From Deltaproteobacteria bacterium (lineage in GTDB: Bacteria; UBA10199; GCA-002796325; JACPFF01): DNA of 64,000 bases. The notes beneath the pieces are model-generated. The model saw only the letters and a program-made list of their open reading frames with translations. It was not told the DNA's origin and made no database searches. The DNA is taken from NCBI GenBank assembly GCA_016183065.1, contig JACPFF010000026.1, positions 1 to 64,000 on the forward strand, given 5' to 3'. Position 1 is the first letter of the stretch. Every line of letters starts with the position of its first letter. Made by a program: the position numbers and the translations under genes. Shown in pieces: positions 42,051-51,104 of this stretch.

Positions 42051-42827
42051 ATGGGTGAGGGAGGATTTTTTGCCACGGTACTCTTTATTCTCGTGTGGGC
42101 CTACGTTGCGGCCCCCTATTGGTGGCAGTCGTCGAGGGCATCCGATGCTGGAAAGAAGTGCGGGAGCGGACCGCTCGTCAAAAGTCTCCTCTTCTGCGCG
42201 ATGGTCGCCTGGCCACTCGTTGTGCAGGCGCAAGTTGGTGGCGACACCGCCCCGCACCAGTCCATGCCGGAGGGCGGGACCATTTCCGGGACGCTGGCCG
42301 TGCGACCTGCGACTGAGGCTGCGTCGCATCTGCTGAGCTCGCATCCCTACACGATTGAGGTGATGCAGGGGAGTGCGGCGGTCGTGGCCGTCGAGAAAAC
42401 GACCGACGCCCAGGGCCGCTTTCAGATCCGCAACGTCATTGCCAATCCGGCCTTGCACTATTTTCTCCGCGTGACCCACGATGGACGGCGCTATCGTTCA
42501 GCAGCCCTGCAGTTGCCAGGCGGGGTGAAGGAGGCAACGCGGGATCTTGTGCTGACCCCGGTTGGCGATGCCTCCGCGGGCGATGTGCCTGGGGTTGCGG
42601 CCCCGATGGCCATGCCCTCCTCGCCGGATCGCGCGGCAGCTCCTCAGATCGCACCTTTCGCCCCGACCGCCGGTGAAGCGATGCCGCCGTCCGCGCCCCG
42701 TGACATGGAGCATGACGCGGCGTCCCGCGCCTGGGGGAGCGACCAATGGATCAGTGTCCTCCTCTGTGGCGGCGTGGCCCTCCTCATTGCCTGGCAGCTC
42801 ATGGCCCGGCGGGGGAGGAAGGTGTAG
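42051..42827 (+). CDS. Membrane protein with carboxypeptidase-regulatory-like domain, ccm-linked
   Basis: 258 residues. The N-terminal helix GGFFATVLFILVWAYVAAPY resembles the first helix of small proteins next to ccmH in other genomes. A second hydrophobic stretch (SLLFCAMVAWPLVVQAQ) is followed by a beta-sandwich-like region (GTISGTLAVRP ... TTDAQGRFQIRNVIANPALH) typical of CarboxypepD_reg/Ig-like modules, then a Pro/Ala linker and a C-terminal helix (WISVLLCGGVALLIAWQLMA). It lies 30 bases after ccmFH, so it may assist cytochrome maturation; no direct evidence. Confidence 0.6.
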   Translation: MGEGGFFATVLFILVWAYVAAPYWWQSSRASDAGKKCGSGPLVKSLLFCAMVAWPLVVQAQVGGDTAPHQSMPEGGTISGTLAVRPATEAASHLLSSHPYTIEVMQGSAAVVAVEKTTDAQGRFQIRNVIANPALHYFLRVTHDGRRYRSAALQLPGGVKEATRDLVLTPVGDASAGDVPGVAAPMAMPSSPDRAAAPQIAPFAPTAGEAMPPSAPRDMEHDAASRAWGSDQWISVLLCGGVALLIAWQLMARRGRKV

Positions 42828-42865
42828 GGCATCTTAAAAAAACCTCTGCCAGGATGGATCAGAGA

Positions 42866-43495
42866 TCAGTTGTCGACCACGCCCTGCGCTGCGATGGCAA
42901 AGGCAGAGACAAAATTTCCGTGCGTGGCGGTACGATAATGGCATTCCCATGGTCCATAATGGGCCCGCCGATGGGGGTCATCCACACGGATATCGGTCAA
43001 TCGTAGATTCGGGGTGGGTGGGAGCGCCTTGAGGCAGGCTTCCTTGATACACCAGAGTACCTTGCGGCGTGACGGCACGATGCGGTCATGTGGATGCCAT
43101 ATTCCATGTTGCATAGAGTGGAGTCTGTCGCGGCATTCAATGTCACAGCCGATACCAATACGACCGAGGTAACGCGCGTGCACATGCGCAATGACAGCAA
43201 AACACCATCCCGCTGCATGTGCCAGTGTGACGACAAATGGGCATCCCCTGTTGCGACAGCGCAACTGCGGATCGAAACTATGTCGGTGTCGTCGATTCGT
43301 GACTGACGATAATGCGTAGAGCGTCTGTGCGATCCACCATCGGCCAAATAACCGTTCAGCACGACGATCGGGATGGCGCTGCGTTTGAATATGTGCCCAT
43401 TCGATGTCGTCAAAACAGGATCGATATGCCTCTTCCGGCATATGCAGCAGGATGGGACCTACATACACCTGTTTAATGTGCAGCGGTGGTCGCAT
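42866..43495 (-). CDS. 4'-phosphopantetheinyl transferase (Sfp-type)
   Basis: 209 residues from the ATG at 43495. The two magnesium/CoA motifs are present: RIGIGCDIECRDR (G-x-D-x-E) and RRKVLWCIKEACLKAL (W-x-x-KEA). It overlaps the flippase gene by 23 bases and is the last gene of the long minus-strand operon. It should attach the phosphopantetheine arm to the conserved Ser of the ACP encoded at 50820, making the pathway self-contained. The N-terminal half is divergent from E. coli EntD/Sfp, and length is near the usual 220. Confidence 0.85.
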   Translation of the reverse strand: MRPPLHIKQVYVGPILLHMPEEAYRSCFDDIEWAHIQTQRHPDRRAERLFGRWWIAQTLYALSSVTNRRHRHSFDPQLRCRNRGCPFVVTLAHAAGWCFAVIAHVHARYLGRIGIGCDIECRDRLHSMQHGIWHPHDRIVPSRRKVLWCIKEACLKALPPTPNLRLTDIRVDDPHRRAHYGPWECHYRTATHGNFVSAFAIAAQGVVDN

Positions 43496-44747
43496 GTGCA
43501 AGAAATACTCTGTTGTGTGTAAGGCGCAGCCCAAGATAGATTGGGATCATCATGACAATGGCCGCGTGCAGAAGAAATGAGGTGATCAGGAGGGGCATGG
43601 AGGCATGGTGTGCGGTGAGCTGTAAGAACCCGCGTGCCACGATCATGGCTGCTGCAAAGATGGCGGCGACCACATACCCTTTCTGATCTGACTCAAGAAG
43701 ATATCGACTGACATGCATACCACCCATAAAGGGAATCAAGGCTGCGTCAGTCCAGATCACTATGGTCAGCGCGTGCACGGCGTCCTCGAGATGTGGCGTA
43801 CACAGAGAGAGAATCTGCTCCACATGCGTGAACACGCGGTATGCGAGGAAGACCGTCATGCCGATCCAGAGGAAAAGTGCTGGCGATATCGGTCGAATGT
43901 GCGACCAGTGAAACATCGCATGGTCGTGTTGGCGGCGTTGCGCGAGAACTTGACCGAGGGCAAGTGCGGGAATGAGGAAGAATGGTTTGAGTTGAAACCA
44001 ACCGGCAAACACCCCAACGTAGGCGGTATCCCACTGACCGACGATGCCATTGAGCCAATGACGGTCCAGTGCGACGACAGACCAACTGAGGATCAGGGGA
44101 ATCGAAAATCGACTATAGAGATGCAGAGAGTGTCCCTGCAGTGTGCAACGCCACAACGCGCGGTGCCAGGGTTGTAGCAACAGAAACCAGACGATGGATT
44201 CCAGGACTGCCACGTATGCCATCGTGTGCGCCCATGTCGAGGTGTCGAGCAGGTCGTGCAGTGCGCACCATATGGCCATGCCGATCGTGATGCACAGAAA
44301 CGCGAAATTCGCACGATAGATACGACGAAATGCCCCACGCGCACGCAAAATACCAATACAGCCTGCTGAGGCAATGCTGAGTGCCGCCATGATGAACAGC
44401 GGTCGAGCGATCAGGGTCATTTCAAATGTCGTGACACCCCCTGGTTGATACAGAAAACCACCAGCATAGTACATCAGTGCCAGGCTCGCTTGCCAGGCAA
44501 AGAGTGCCACGATGTTGGTCTGTGACTGTCGGCCGATCAGATAAAAGATCGCCATTTCCGTTCCCTCGGCAATGGCGAACCCCAGGAGGAGATAGGGGAG
44601 GAGCAGTCCGTAGACAATGATGGCACGGTCCGAGACTTGGGCAAAGACCAGACACATGACGAGCGGTGAGGCATATGTGGCGGCAAATCCTTTTGTGCTA
44701 TGCCATAATGTGCACAGCATCTCGTAATTGTGTTTCCACAGAGACAT
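43473..44747 (-). CDS. Polytopic membrane protein, flippase/MATE-like exporter
   Basis: 424 residues, about twelve hydrophobic helices in two halves, starting MSLWKHNYEMLCTLWHSTKG. The general layout matches the MVF/MATE (multidrug/oligosaccharidyl-lipid/polysaccharide) superfamily, without a strong family motif. It starts one base after the stop of the KAS-like gene and overlaps the phosphopantetheinyl transferase gene. A second MATE-type protein is encoded near the head of the same operon, so product and precursor may leave by separate exporters, or the two may form a heteromeric unit. Confidence 0.7.
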   Translation of the reverse strand: MSLWKHNYEMLCTLWHSTKGFAATYASPLVMCLVFAQVSDRAIIVYGLLLPYLLLGFAIAEGTEMAIFYLIGRQSQTNIVALFAWQASLALMYYAGGFLYQPGGVTTFEMTLIARPLFIMAALSIASAGCIGILRARGAFRRIYRANFAFLCITIGMAIWCALHDLLDTSTWAHTMAYVAVLESIVWFLLLQPWHRALWRCTLQGHSLHLYSRFSIPLILSWSVVALDRHWLNGIVGQWDTAYVGVFAGWFQLKPFFLIPALALGQVLAQRRQHDHAMFHWSHIRPISPALFLWIGMTVFLAYRVFTHVEQILSLCTPHLEDAVHALTIVIWTDAALIPFMGGMHVSRYLLESDQKGYVVAAIFAAAMIVARGFLQLTAHHASMPLLITSFLLHAAIVMMIPIYLGLRLTHNRVFLAHATTAAH

Positions 44748-44748
44748 A

Positions 44749-45687
44749 TTATTGTAGCCGGCGGAGTGTCAGACCAATGATGACCTCGCCGGGTTCGATG
44801 AATAGACACAGACATCGTGTGTTATTTGGCATATCGCTCTTGGCAAGCATCGCCAGGATTTCCAATCCATGGGCCATGCCACAGCAACCGTTGTGCCACG
44901 CCATACCGGTACGTACGTGCGAAAATTGTTCCAGCACGAGCGGAGCACACGCGGGATAAATGACCTGCGAGCATGTCGGTGGATGCTGGCGAAAAAAATG
45001 CGTCAGCTGTGTCATCGTGTCATCCAACATCATGTCCCATGCATGATCAGCCCAGGCGAACGGGTGTGGATGATAATATGCGATACAATCTTCATACACA
45101 TACGTCGGTCCTTCTGATGGAATATCTGTCGAGACAGATACCACCCCCGCAGCATCCGAAAGCCATCCCAGCGGCGAGAAGGCGCGATGCGCTGGCGCAA
45201 GGACCCGTTCAGCCCCCACAATGAGGCTCGTCGCAGAGGCCGATTGAGACTGGACCCAGTCAATGGTTTCCTGGAATGCGAGGCCCCATGTGGCGCCTCC
45301 CTGGTATTCTACCGTAAATGTCTCCGATGCCCGAATACCGGTGATATGTTGCAACCATGCCGCAGGGCATATGTGCAAATCTTCCGGGAAGGTCTGATGG
45401 CAGTAGACAAATTGTTGGCAGGAAGCGTGTGGATAGGCCTTCAATACTGCGGCGGCCAGTTCGACCTGACTCAGGCGAGGGCTTTGCACAAATGCGTGAG
45501 ACCGTCCCTCCCACGCCATCGGAGGGACATGGTGGCGAGGTAACAGTCCATGGGTACACAAATGCAAATAGTGTAACGAATCAAAGGGATCTTCGCTATG
45601 ACCTTCCAGATATTCTGCCCAGGATCTGAGGGATAATACCTCACCAACCGGTAGTACGGATGGTGTATGGATATAGACATCATGCAT
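44749..45687 (-). CDS. KAS III-fold protein lacking the catalytic cysteine
   Basis: 312 residues with the thiolase fold of ketoacyl-ACP synthase III proteins (strand-rich halves, TSLIVGAERVLAPAHRAFSP, NGCCGMAHGLEILAML near the end). Where active members have Q-x-C-x-x-G, this one reads EYQGGATWGLAF: the nucleophile Cys is a Gly. The His/Asn region is also altered (VIYPACAPLVLEQF). It overlaps the upstream decarboxylase gene by eight bases. It is likely a non-condensing partner of another KAS III in the operon (as in KAS/chain-length-factor pairs), or a transferase with a different mechanism (inference). Confidence 0.65.
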   Translation of the reverse strand: MHDVYIHTPSVLPVGEVLSLRSWAEYLEGHSEDPFDSLHYLHLCTHGLLPRHHVPPMAWEGRSHAFVQSPRLSQVELAAAVLKAYPHASCQQFVYCHQTFPEDLHICPAAWLQHITGIRASETFTVEYQGGATWGLAFQETIDWVQSQSASATSLIVGAERVLAPAHRAFSPLGWLSDAAGVVSVSTDIPSEGPTYVYEDCIAYYHPHPFAWADHAWDMMLDDTMTQLTHFFRQHPPTCSQVIYPACAPLVLEQFSHVRTGMAWHNGCCGMAHGLEILAMLAKSDMPNNTRCLCLFIEPGEVIIGLTLRRLQ

Positions 45688-46963
45688 ATCCGGTAACCAG
45701 CTGTTGGCCCTTTGCGAGAGTACGCCATGTCATTTGGGGACTGAGCATATGGATACAGCCGTTGCTGCCAGCCCATTCTGCGGGAAAACCCTCAAGGGCG
45801 CGCCATACCGCGCTGGTCGTTGGTCCATAGGCTCCCGAGTTGAGAAAGACGAGGTAATCGCCGATGGCCAAACGAGGTGCTGTTACACGGGTGGGCCATG
45901 GAAGACGCTGTCCATGGAGACGGTACGAGACGGCAGTTGGCAGCTTTCCACGTTTCCAGCCGTCACGATGCAGCCCGGCACCAAGAAAATGGCGATTCTT
46001 TGCGAGAAAACTTCCCGCGGATAATCCGTGAAGGGCTGGTGTCGCCGCGACTTCCACCTGTTGCAGGTCGCCGTCCATTGCGACGTGTTGCACGCGTGCA
46101 AAAAAACACCCCGCCGGACCGATAATATAACGGCCTGACTCCAGGTAAAACAGGCAGGGCGGGAGTCCGGTCGCGTGATAGGCGCGGACATGTTCCTGTA
46201 CTGCCTCGGCGAATGATTCAAATGCGCACTCATGCTCGTCTTCGTAGTAGGGAATGCCGAGACCTCCCCCGACGTCAACTTTGGTGCATATGGCGCCTGT
46301 CTGACCAAACTGACGCGCCTGCGCGATGACCTGTCCTACGTTCCATGCTGCATCCGTTGCGGAGGCAATCCGAGTCCCCACATAGATATGGATGCCACAG
46401 ACCTGGAGAGGAGATTGTCGATGGATGGCATCGTGCATGCAGTGAAGGGCCTCATCGCGTTCGAGACCAAATTGTGTGGTGCGACCCCCCATCGCCATGC
46501 GAACGCCCCGAACCTCGTACGTAGGATTAATGCGCACGATGGCCGTTGTCGGACATCGACGCGTGGTGGCAATATGCCGCAACATGTGGAGCTCGGACGC
46601 GGATTCCACGGCAACCGCGCCGATCTGGCGCTCGACCGCTAGAGTGAGCTCCGCACTGCTCTTTCCGGGGCCGACAAAACAGATGGTTTCCGATGCAAAT
46701 CCACTGCGCAACGCCAGTAATAACTCTGCACCAGAGGAGACATCGGCCCCACACCGTTCCTGCGCCAGCAATGTGAGGAGCGGCGGCGCTGGATTCGCCT
46801 TGAGTGAATAGAGCAGATGCATATTCTCTGGCAGTGCGCTCTGCATCGTGCGCACACGTGATCGTACGATGTCCATATCATAATAATAGCCTGCCGTCAG
46901 CTCAGCGGTGACACATGCCGTGTAGAGTGCTCGTCCATTGTGATGTGCGTCGCACAGATGCAT
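45680..46963 (-). CDS. PLP-dependent decarboxylase (DapDC/ODC/BtrK fold) with active-site lysine
   Basis: 427 residues from the ATG at 46963 (GGAGG ten bases upstream; ATG at 46972 is too close to it). The alanine-racemase-fold barrel shows the PLP lysine in LLYSLKANPAPPLLTLLAQE, phosphate-loop KVDVGGGLGIPY, and LESGRYIIGPAG. The C-terminal beta domain ends GDYLVFLNSGAYGPTTSAVW. The usual C-terminal active-site motif around Cys (C-x-S/G-x-D) is replaced by LHGQRLPWPTRV, with no Cys. In butirosin synthesis the related BtrK decarboxylates an amino acid held on an ACP, and the ACP and ATP-grasp genes of this operon suggest the same chemistry. It overlaps the Cys-less KAS gene. Confidence 0.82.
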   Translation of the reverse strand: MHLCDAHHNGRALYTACVTAELTAGYYYDMDIVRSRVRTMQSALPENMHLLYSLKANPAPPLLTLLAQERCGADVSSGAELLLALRSGFASETICFVGPGKSSAELTLAVERQIGAVAVESASELHMLRHIATTRRCPTTAIVRINPTYEVRGVRMAMGGRTTQFGLERDEALHCMHDAIHRQSPLQVCGIHIYVGTRIASATDAAWNVGQVIAQARQFGQTGAICTKVDVGGGLGIPYYEDEHECAFESFAEAVQEHVRAYHATGLPPCLFYLESGRYIIGPAGCFFARVQHVAMDGDLQQVEVAATPALHGLSAGSFLAKNRHFLGAGLHRDGWKRGKLPTAVSYRLHGQRLPWPTRVTAPRLAIGDYLVFLNSGAYGPTTSAVWRALEGFPAEWAGSNGCIHMLSPQMTWRTLAKGQQLVTGYA

Positions 46964-46991
46964 TGTCGACATTCCTCCATTGTCATGAGTG

Positions 46992-47930
46992 CTACTGCGC
47001 TTGTACGAGGAGACCGCCCCAACTTGCTCCCATGCCATAGGTCAGTGCGAGGGCGTAGGTCGATGTCGGTGGATGCTGCGCAACGAATTGCATCAACCCC
47101 AGCACGCAATCCGTTCCAAAAAGATGCCCCAAGGTCTCCATCTCCCGCTGCAGTAGGATCTGGCCGTGAAATTGCAAAAGCTCTCGGATACGCTGCCATG
47201 TCACCGGATTGCTGATATGGGGAATCACATGTGCAACCTGCTCAATGGTGATCCCATGCCGGACTAAGAGCGCATGAACGAGCGAACGGAGGGTGAAAAA
47301 ATATCGCCAGCTGAGTTCATCGCCAGCTCCACTCATGTCATATCGCGATGCATCGGTGATCACGTGCGTTCCCACATACGCGATTTCCGCGGGGGCATGG
47401 CTCAGAATCACCGCTGACGCCGCATCGCCCTGGATCACGCCGTTGCCCAATGTGCGGTGCGTCGTAAAATCCACAACGTCGACCGTGGCCACCAACACGT
47501 GAGAATATGGCCGTGTCGTCAACCAGTGCGCAGCCTGTCGCATGGCAGCAATAGTGCCTGAACACTGATGTCCGCCGAGATGCAGGTATGGTCCCGAAAC
47601 GCCAATGGGCTGCAATATGGATCGAACAAGAGAGCGTCCAGCGGGGAAGTGCGTCATCGGCAATGTGCAACAAAATACGGTGCCATCAATTATTGTCGCC
47701 GGCATCGATGCCCGTTCGAGCGCACCCGTAATGGCCTCACGCAGCAATGACATCTTTGCATCGGCCGACCATGCTGCCAGACATGCGACGGTGCGATCAT
47801 GACCTGCTGTTTCTTGCGTTGCAGAGATGCCCTCTATACGCATGATCGCACGACGCAACCGTCGCACCGTCCCCGTGACGCTATAGGCACCATGTACATA
47901 AATCCGACGTTGACGCTTCTGCTGATTCAT
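46992..47930 (-). CDS. KAS III-like ketosynthase with catalytic cysteine
   Basis: 312 residues from the ATG at 47930, overlapping the preceding gene by four bases. The nucleophile is in LHLGGHQCSGTIAAMRQA; the thiolase-fold strand NGVIQGDAASAVILSH and the His in HVIPHISNPVTW are where active-site residues are expected. The final Asn is not obvious (GHLFGTDCVLGLMQF). It should take an acyl or aminoacyl group onto Cys and condense it with an ACP- or CoA-bound extender. It is sandwiched between the two decarboxylase-fold genes. Confidence 0.75.
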   Translation of the reverse strand: MNQQKRQRRIYVHGAYSVTGTVRRLRRAIMRIEGISATQETAGHDRTVACLAAWSADAKMSLLREAITGALERASMPATIIDGTVFCCTLPMTHFPAGRSLVRSILQPIGVSGPYLHLGGHQCSGTIAAMRQAAHWLTTRPYSHVLVATVDVVDFTTHRTLGNGVIQGDAASAVILSHAPAEIAYVGTHVITDASRYDMSGAGDELSWRYFFTLRSLVHALLVRHGITIEQVAHVIPHISNPVTWQRIRELLQFHGQILLQREMETLGHLFGTDCVLGLMQFVAQHPPTSTYALALTYGMGASWGGLLVQAQ

Positions 47931-48904
47931 GGATCCACGGGATCTGCTGAGAGAAATGGCGAGGGAACCTGCTGGACCGGAACAAGGGAGCCATGCGTAT
48001 AGAGCATCTCGAGCGGCGCGGGATGGCTGATAAAATACAACGGGCTTCGATAGTGCGCACTGCCGGCATTCGGCAGTGCGATCAGATCGCCTGGGTGAAG
48101 TGCAGGAGCGGGTATATCGACCGCCAACAGATCTTGCGGCGTACACAGCGGTCCACAGAACGTGGTTGGACGCACTGTCGCCTCTGCTGCACTGTACGGG
48201 AAGAGTATCGGGTACTTCTTGCGCAACGCATTTCCCCGTTGTCCGGCATCCCAGAGCACGTTTGTTCCACCACTCATGATTGCATACTGACGTCCGTGGA
48301 CCTGCTTCACCGTGCGTACCACCAGCCACAAGGTACAGGCCTGATGCAGCAGTGCTTCTCCATGGAACACCATGCAGCGAATGTCATGATGTTCGCAGAA
48401 CTGTTGTATGCAATGTGACAGAGCATCATGGTCCTGGATTGATGCCCCCCGCGCATCAACAAGCCATTGTTTAGGGCGTTGTGCGATAGACCGCAGGGGT
48501 GCGCATTGAATGAGCTTCGGCAGGACATGATGGGGAATACAGGCGATCGAGTGAGAGGCTGGACAGGATGCCAGTGCCAGCCGTGTCCAGTCTTCTGGGG
48601 ATTCGATCCACAGAGCATGCTCATTCAGACAGCACACGTCAGATGGCGGAATATTCGTCAACTGAAGATAGGAGATCCACGCTGTTGTCGGAATGACGAC
48701 ATGGCAGCACAGCTGTTCGTGAATCCGTCGCACAACGGCAAGGGTTGGCTCTGTTTGGAGGTCGTACACATGCCGTATCCATGGGGGATATTGCTGCCCC
48801 ACTGTGCGGCAGTTTGCCTCCAATTGTGGGATGTCAACAACGACAAACGCCTCCTGGCCGCGTCGTACCCACTGCGTCAGTTGCTCTAGGTAGGGAAACT
48901 GCAT
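47927..48904 (-). CDS. Decarboxylase-fold protein without PLP lysine (paralogue of 45680)
   Basis: 325 residues of the same ODC/DapDC fold, but shortened. The N-terminal strand FVVVDIPQLEANCRTVGQQY aligns with the family; the PLP lysine of Y-x-L-K-A-N is replaced in VYDLQTEPTLAVVRRIHEQ (Gln). In contrast, the C-terminal motif CGPLCTPQDLLAVDIPAPAL keeps the active-site Cys, and PNAGSAHYRSPLYFIS the aromatic end. In this family the active site lies across the dimer, Lys from one chain and Cys from the other, so this protein could complete the site of the Lys-bearing paralogue. It overlaps the KAS gene by four bases. Confidence 0.7.
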   Translation of the reverse strand: MQFPYLEQLTQWVRRGQEAFVVVDIPQLEANCRTVGQQYPPWIRHVYDLQTEPTLAVVRRIHEQLCCHVVIPTTAWISYLQLTNIPPSDVCCLNEHALWIESPEDWTRLALASCPASHSIACIPHHVLPKLIQCAPLRSIAQRPKQWLVDARGASIQDHDALSHCIQQFCEHHDIRCMVFHGEALLHQACTLWLVVRTVKQVHGRQYAIMSGGTNVLWDAGQRGNALRKKYPILFPYSAAEATVRPTTFCGPLCTPQDLLAVDIPAPALHPGDLIALPNAGSAHYRSPLYFISHPAPLEMLYTHGSLVPVQQVPSPFLSADPVDP

Positions 48905-48932
48905 GGCGGTTATGCGTACACGGTATCAGACT

Positions 48933-50303
48933 TCACCCTTGTGCTGGACAAAGGGGTGAGGAGAGCACGTCCGAAGTGAAAAATGTATGTATACGTTGTG
49001 CGAGCATCTGCTGCAGTATGAGGCAACGGTCGCGAGTCGAGGCGAACACGGCGTACATAAGACGCGATCTGGCGGGGATCTCCCGTAGTCGACTGACCGT
49101 GGCCCAATTCATGATCATGAGCCCTTCATCGGTGCGATAGGGGAGTGCTTTGACGACACGGTCATGAAACTCGGAGAACGTTGGACGATGCTGCAATGTA
49201 AACATCACCTGGTTTGATAAGAGACATAGACCGTGATGTCGCGCCTGATCCAGGGCCCATTGAAAGGACGAGTTGTTGAGTCGTGCGTTAATTTCCAGCA
49301 ATGGATACACGGTTCCATTCTGAGCCACTAGCCCATCAACCCCAACAAGGCCCGTATAGCGGGCCGAGGCGAGTGCCGCTCCGATGACGTCGGCCGCATG
49401 ACGGCACGTTGCCTCAATGTGCGCATCGGGCATCGCTGGCGTAAAATGACCGAGATGTTTACATCCCTCGACCAGGGCCTCTTTGTAGAGATAATAACTG
49501 ACACGACCGGACGGGTGGAGAAAGAACTGATAGTTGAGGTCGTGGCGCTTTTCAATAAAGGTTTCAACAATCATTGTGCATGAATTGATGCTTCGGCGCT
49601 GGAGATATTCCAGATAATGCTCGAGTTCGGCTGTGGACGCGCACATGCGAATGCCGCGTCCACTGACTCCCATTGGATCTTTGAGCAACACCTTTCCATG
49701 TGTCTCTTGAAGCAACCGTGTGGCAATGTCATACAGCGCTGCCGGCGAATTGGCGATCAGCGAAGGGACGGTATGCGGCAATCCCGTCAGGCGGGAGGAA
49801 AAACACTTATCATTGACGCGATGGGTCACGTCAGAGGATGCACTGATATTTGGGATGCCCGTGTCTTGCACCAGTTGATCGGCTGCGATCGTGGCGCCAT
49901 AAAAGAAGAAACGGAGACGATTGCGCAGCGGATGGGCAGCAAGGGCTGCAAGAGTCGGCGGATCACGGCAGATCAGCTCGCAGATGTCCAACGTTGGATC
50001 GTCGTGTTGCACGATCAGCATGCGACAACGCGCCAATCCGTACTCCTGCAGATATGCAAGGAACTGTGAATCCGGCGCGCGACGCAAAATCACGATATCC
50101 TGTGGGCGTGCCAACAGGAGAACCAATTCCTCCATTGCGGCAATCACCTGGCGCTCCGTTCGCGGCGCGACGGAGGGCCCCATAATGTTCAGTGGATTTT
50201 TTCGTGGCCAGTGACGTTCCACTTCACATTCGATGGCCCAAATAACGGGATGGGGACCGATCCAGTGGAGCAGTGGAAGTGCTATCGGAGAAAAGTGGAG
50301 CAT
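48933..50303 (-). CDS. ATP-grasp ligase (BtrJ/PGM1-like, candidate amino acid:ACP ligase)
   Basis: About 456 residues from the ATG at 50303; the ATG at 50183 is an alternative that avoids a 79-base overlap. A pre-ATP-grasp region is followed by an ATP-grasp core: Lys in GKVLLKDPMGVSGRGIRMCA (phosphate-binding loop), MIVETFIEKRHDLNYQFFLH, and the metal site GVDGLVAQNGTVYPLLEINA followed by RLNNSS. This class makes amide or thioester bonds with ADP formation. BtrJ of butirosin loads glutamate on an ACP, and the ACP and decarboxylase here support an analogous loading step. The substrate amino acid cannot be read from sequence. Confidence 0.8.
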   Translation of the reverse strand: MLHFSPIALPLLHWIGPHPVIWAIECEVERHWPRKNPLNIMGPSVAPRTERQVIAAMEELVLLLARPQDIVILRRAPDSQFLAYLQEYGLARCRMLIVQHDDPTLDICELICRDPPTLAALAAHPLRNRLRFFFYGATIAADQLVQDTGIPNISASSDVTHRVNDKCFSSRLTGLPHTVPSLIANSPAALYDIATRLLQETHGKVLLKDPMGVSGRGIRMCASTAELEHYLEYLQRRSINSCTMIVETFIEKRHDLNYQFFLHPSGRVSYYLYKEALVEGCKHLGHFTPAMPDAHIEATCRHAADVIGAALASARYTGLVGVDGLVAQNGTVYPLLEINARLNNSSFQWALDQARHHGLCLLSNQVMFTLQHRPTFSEFHDRVVKALPYRTDEGLMIMNWATVSRLREIPARSRLMYAVFASTRDRCLILQQMLAQRIHTFFTSDVLSSPLCPAQG

Positions 50304-50823
50304 CGCTTTCCTTTCCGGCATCTTGTTCGAATGCGGTCCATGCGCGCCGCAGATAGCGGCGTAAGACAAAGGCATATTTACTGATATCAACACCATACAA
50401 TCGGACGTGATATTGTTGATATGACGTGTCCGCGGCGATCCGGAACACTACGGAGGGGATGATCTCGCAGGTCTCAGGGTTCAGTCGCCGGAGGTTGAGC
50501 CAACTCATAAGCTCACCGGCCGGACCATCGAGATGGAGGAGAACCCAGAGCGGAACCGTTTCTCGAAGGACCAGTCGCATTTCTCCATGTATCTGCAGCA
50601 TCGCGCCGGAAAGGCCATAATGTACATGTGGTGCGCGGATGTACACGAACTGGTCAGGCCGTGCAGTAGTGGAAAAGACCTCGGGACGAAGCACTCCGGC
50701 ATTACCGCAGTGACGGTAGAACATCGCCGCGATATGCTGTCCCCCAGTGACAGTCAGTGGTGCCCATCGCCGTGACATGCGTATGAACGCATATGGTGCC
50801 AGGTGTTGTGTGTGGCGCCTCAT
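50224..50823 (-). CDS. Hypothetical protein coupled to the ACP gene
   Basis: 199 residues. The ATG overlaps the ACP stop by four bases, indicating translational coupling. A predicted mixed alpha/beta chain with several beta segments (FVYIRAPHVHYGLSGAMLQI, MRLVLRETVPLWVLLHLDGP, QQYHVRLYGVDISKYAFVLR) and no signal or membrane helix. A weak PilZ-like impression is not supported by RxxxR or DxSxxG motifs. It may be an ACP-interacting protein such as a dehydratase- or cyclase-like partner; function unknown. Confidence 0.65.
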   Translation of the reverse strand: MRRHTQHLAPYAFIRMSRRWAPLTVTGGQHIAAMFYRHCGNAGVLRPEVFSTTARPDQFVYIRAPHVHYGLSGAMLQIHGEMRLVLRETVPLWVLLHLDGPAGELMSWLNLRRLNPETCEIIPSVVFRIAADTSYQQYHVRLYGVDISKYAFVLRRYLRRAWTAFEQDAGKESDAPLFSDSTSTAPLDRSPSRYLGHRM

Positions 50824-51104
50824 GCCGCACCAGCCTCTTGTTGTTGCGGTACTGTTAAGAGCTTTTGCACAAGCAGAGATACCAAGGCGCTGAGGCGCTC
50901 GAAGAGTTCTGGTGAGAGTTCGTCATCATCAAAAACAACGTGTAACTGGTTTTCAATGTCAACGATCAATTCCATTACCCCGAGTGAGTCGAGCCCGATC
51001 TCAAAGAGGTTCGTCTCCAGCGAAAGCGAATGGTCTGTTGCACTGAGTTTGACGATCCGCGTGATCATGGGGTTCAGAATCGTCATGATCTGTTGCTCAT
51101 TCAT
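50820..51104 (-). CDS. Acyl carrier protein
   Basis: 94 residues with the four-helix ACP pattern. The phosphopantetheine site is Ser40 in NLFEIGLDSLGVMELIVDIE, matching the consensus DSL. Acidic helix II/III (FDDDELSPELFERLSALVSL) is typical. It overlaps the KAS III gene upstream by eight bases and the next gene by four. In this operon it is the likely carrier for an amino acid loaded by the ATP-grasp enzyme and acted on by the decarboxylase, dehydrogenase and ketosynthases. Confidence 0.92.
   Translation of the reverse strand: MNEQQIMTILNPMITRIVKLSATDHSLSLETNLFEIGLDSLGVMELIVDIENQLHVVFDDDELSPELFERLSALVSLLVQKLLTVPQQQEAGAA

Noticed and set aside
50224-50823. PilZ (c-di-GMP) domain
   Set aside because: The overall size is similar but the RxxxR and D/NxSxxG motifs are absent.
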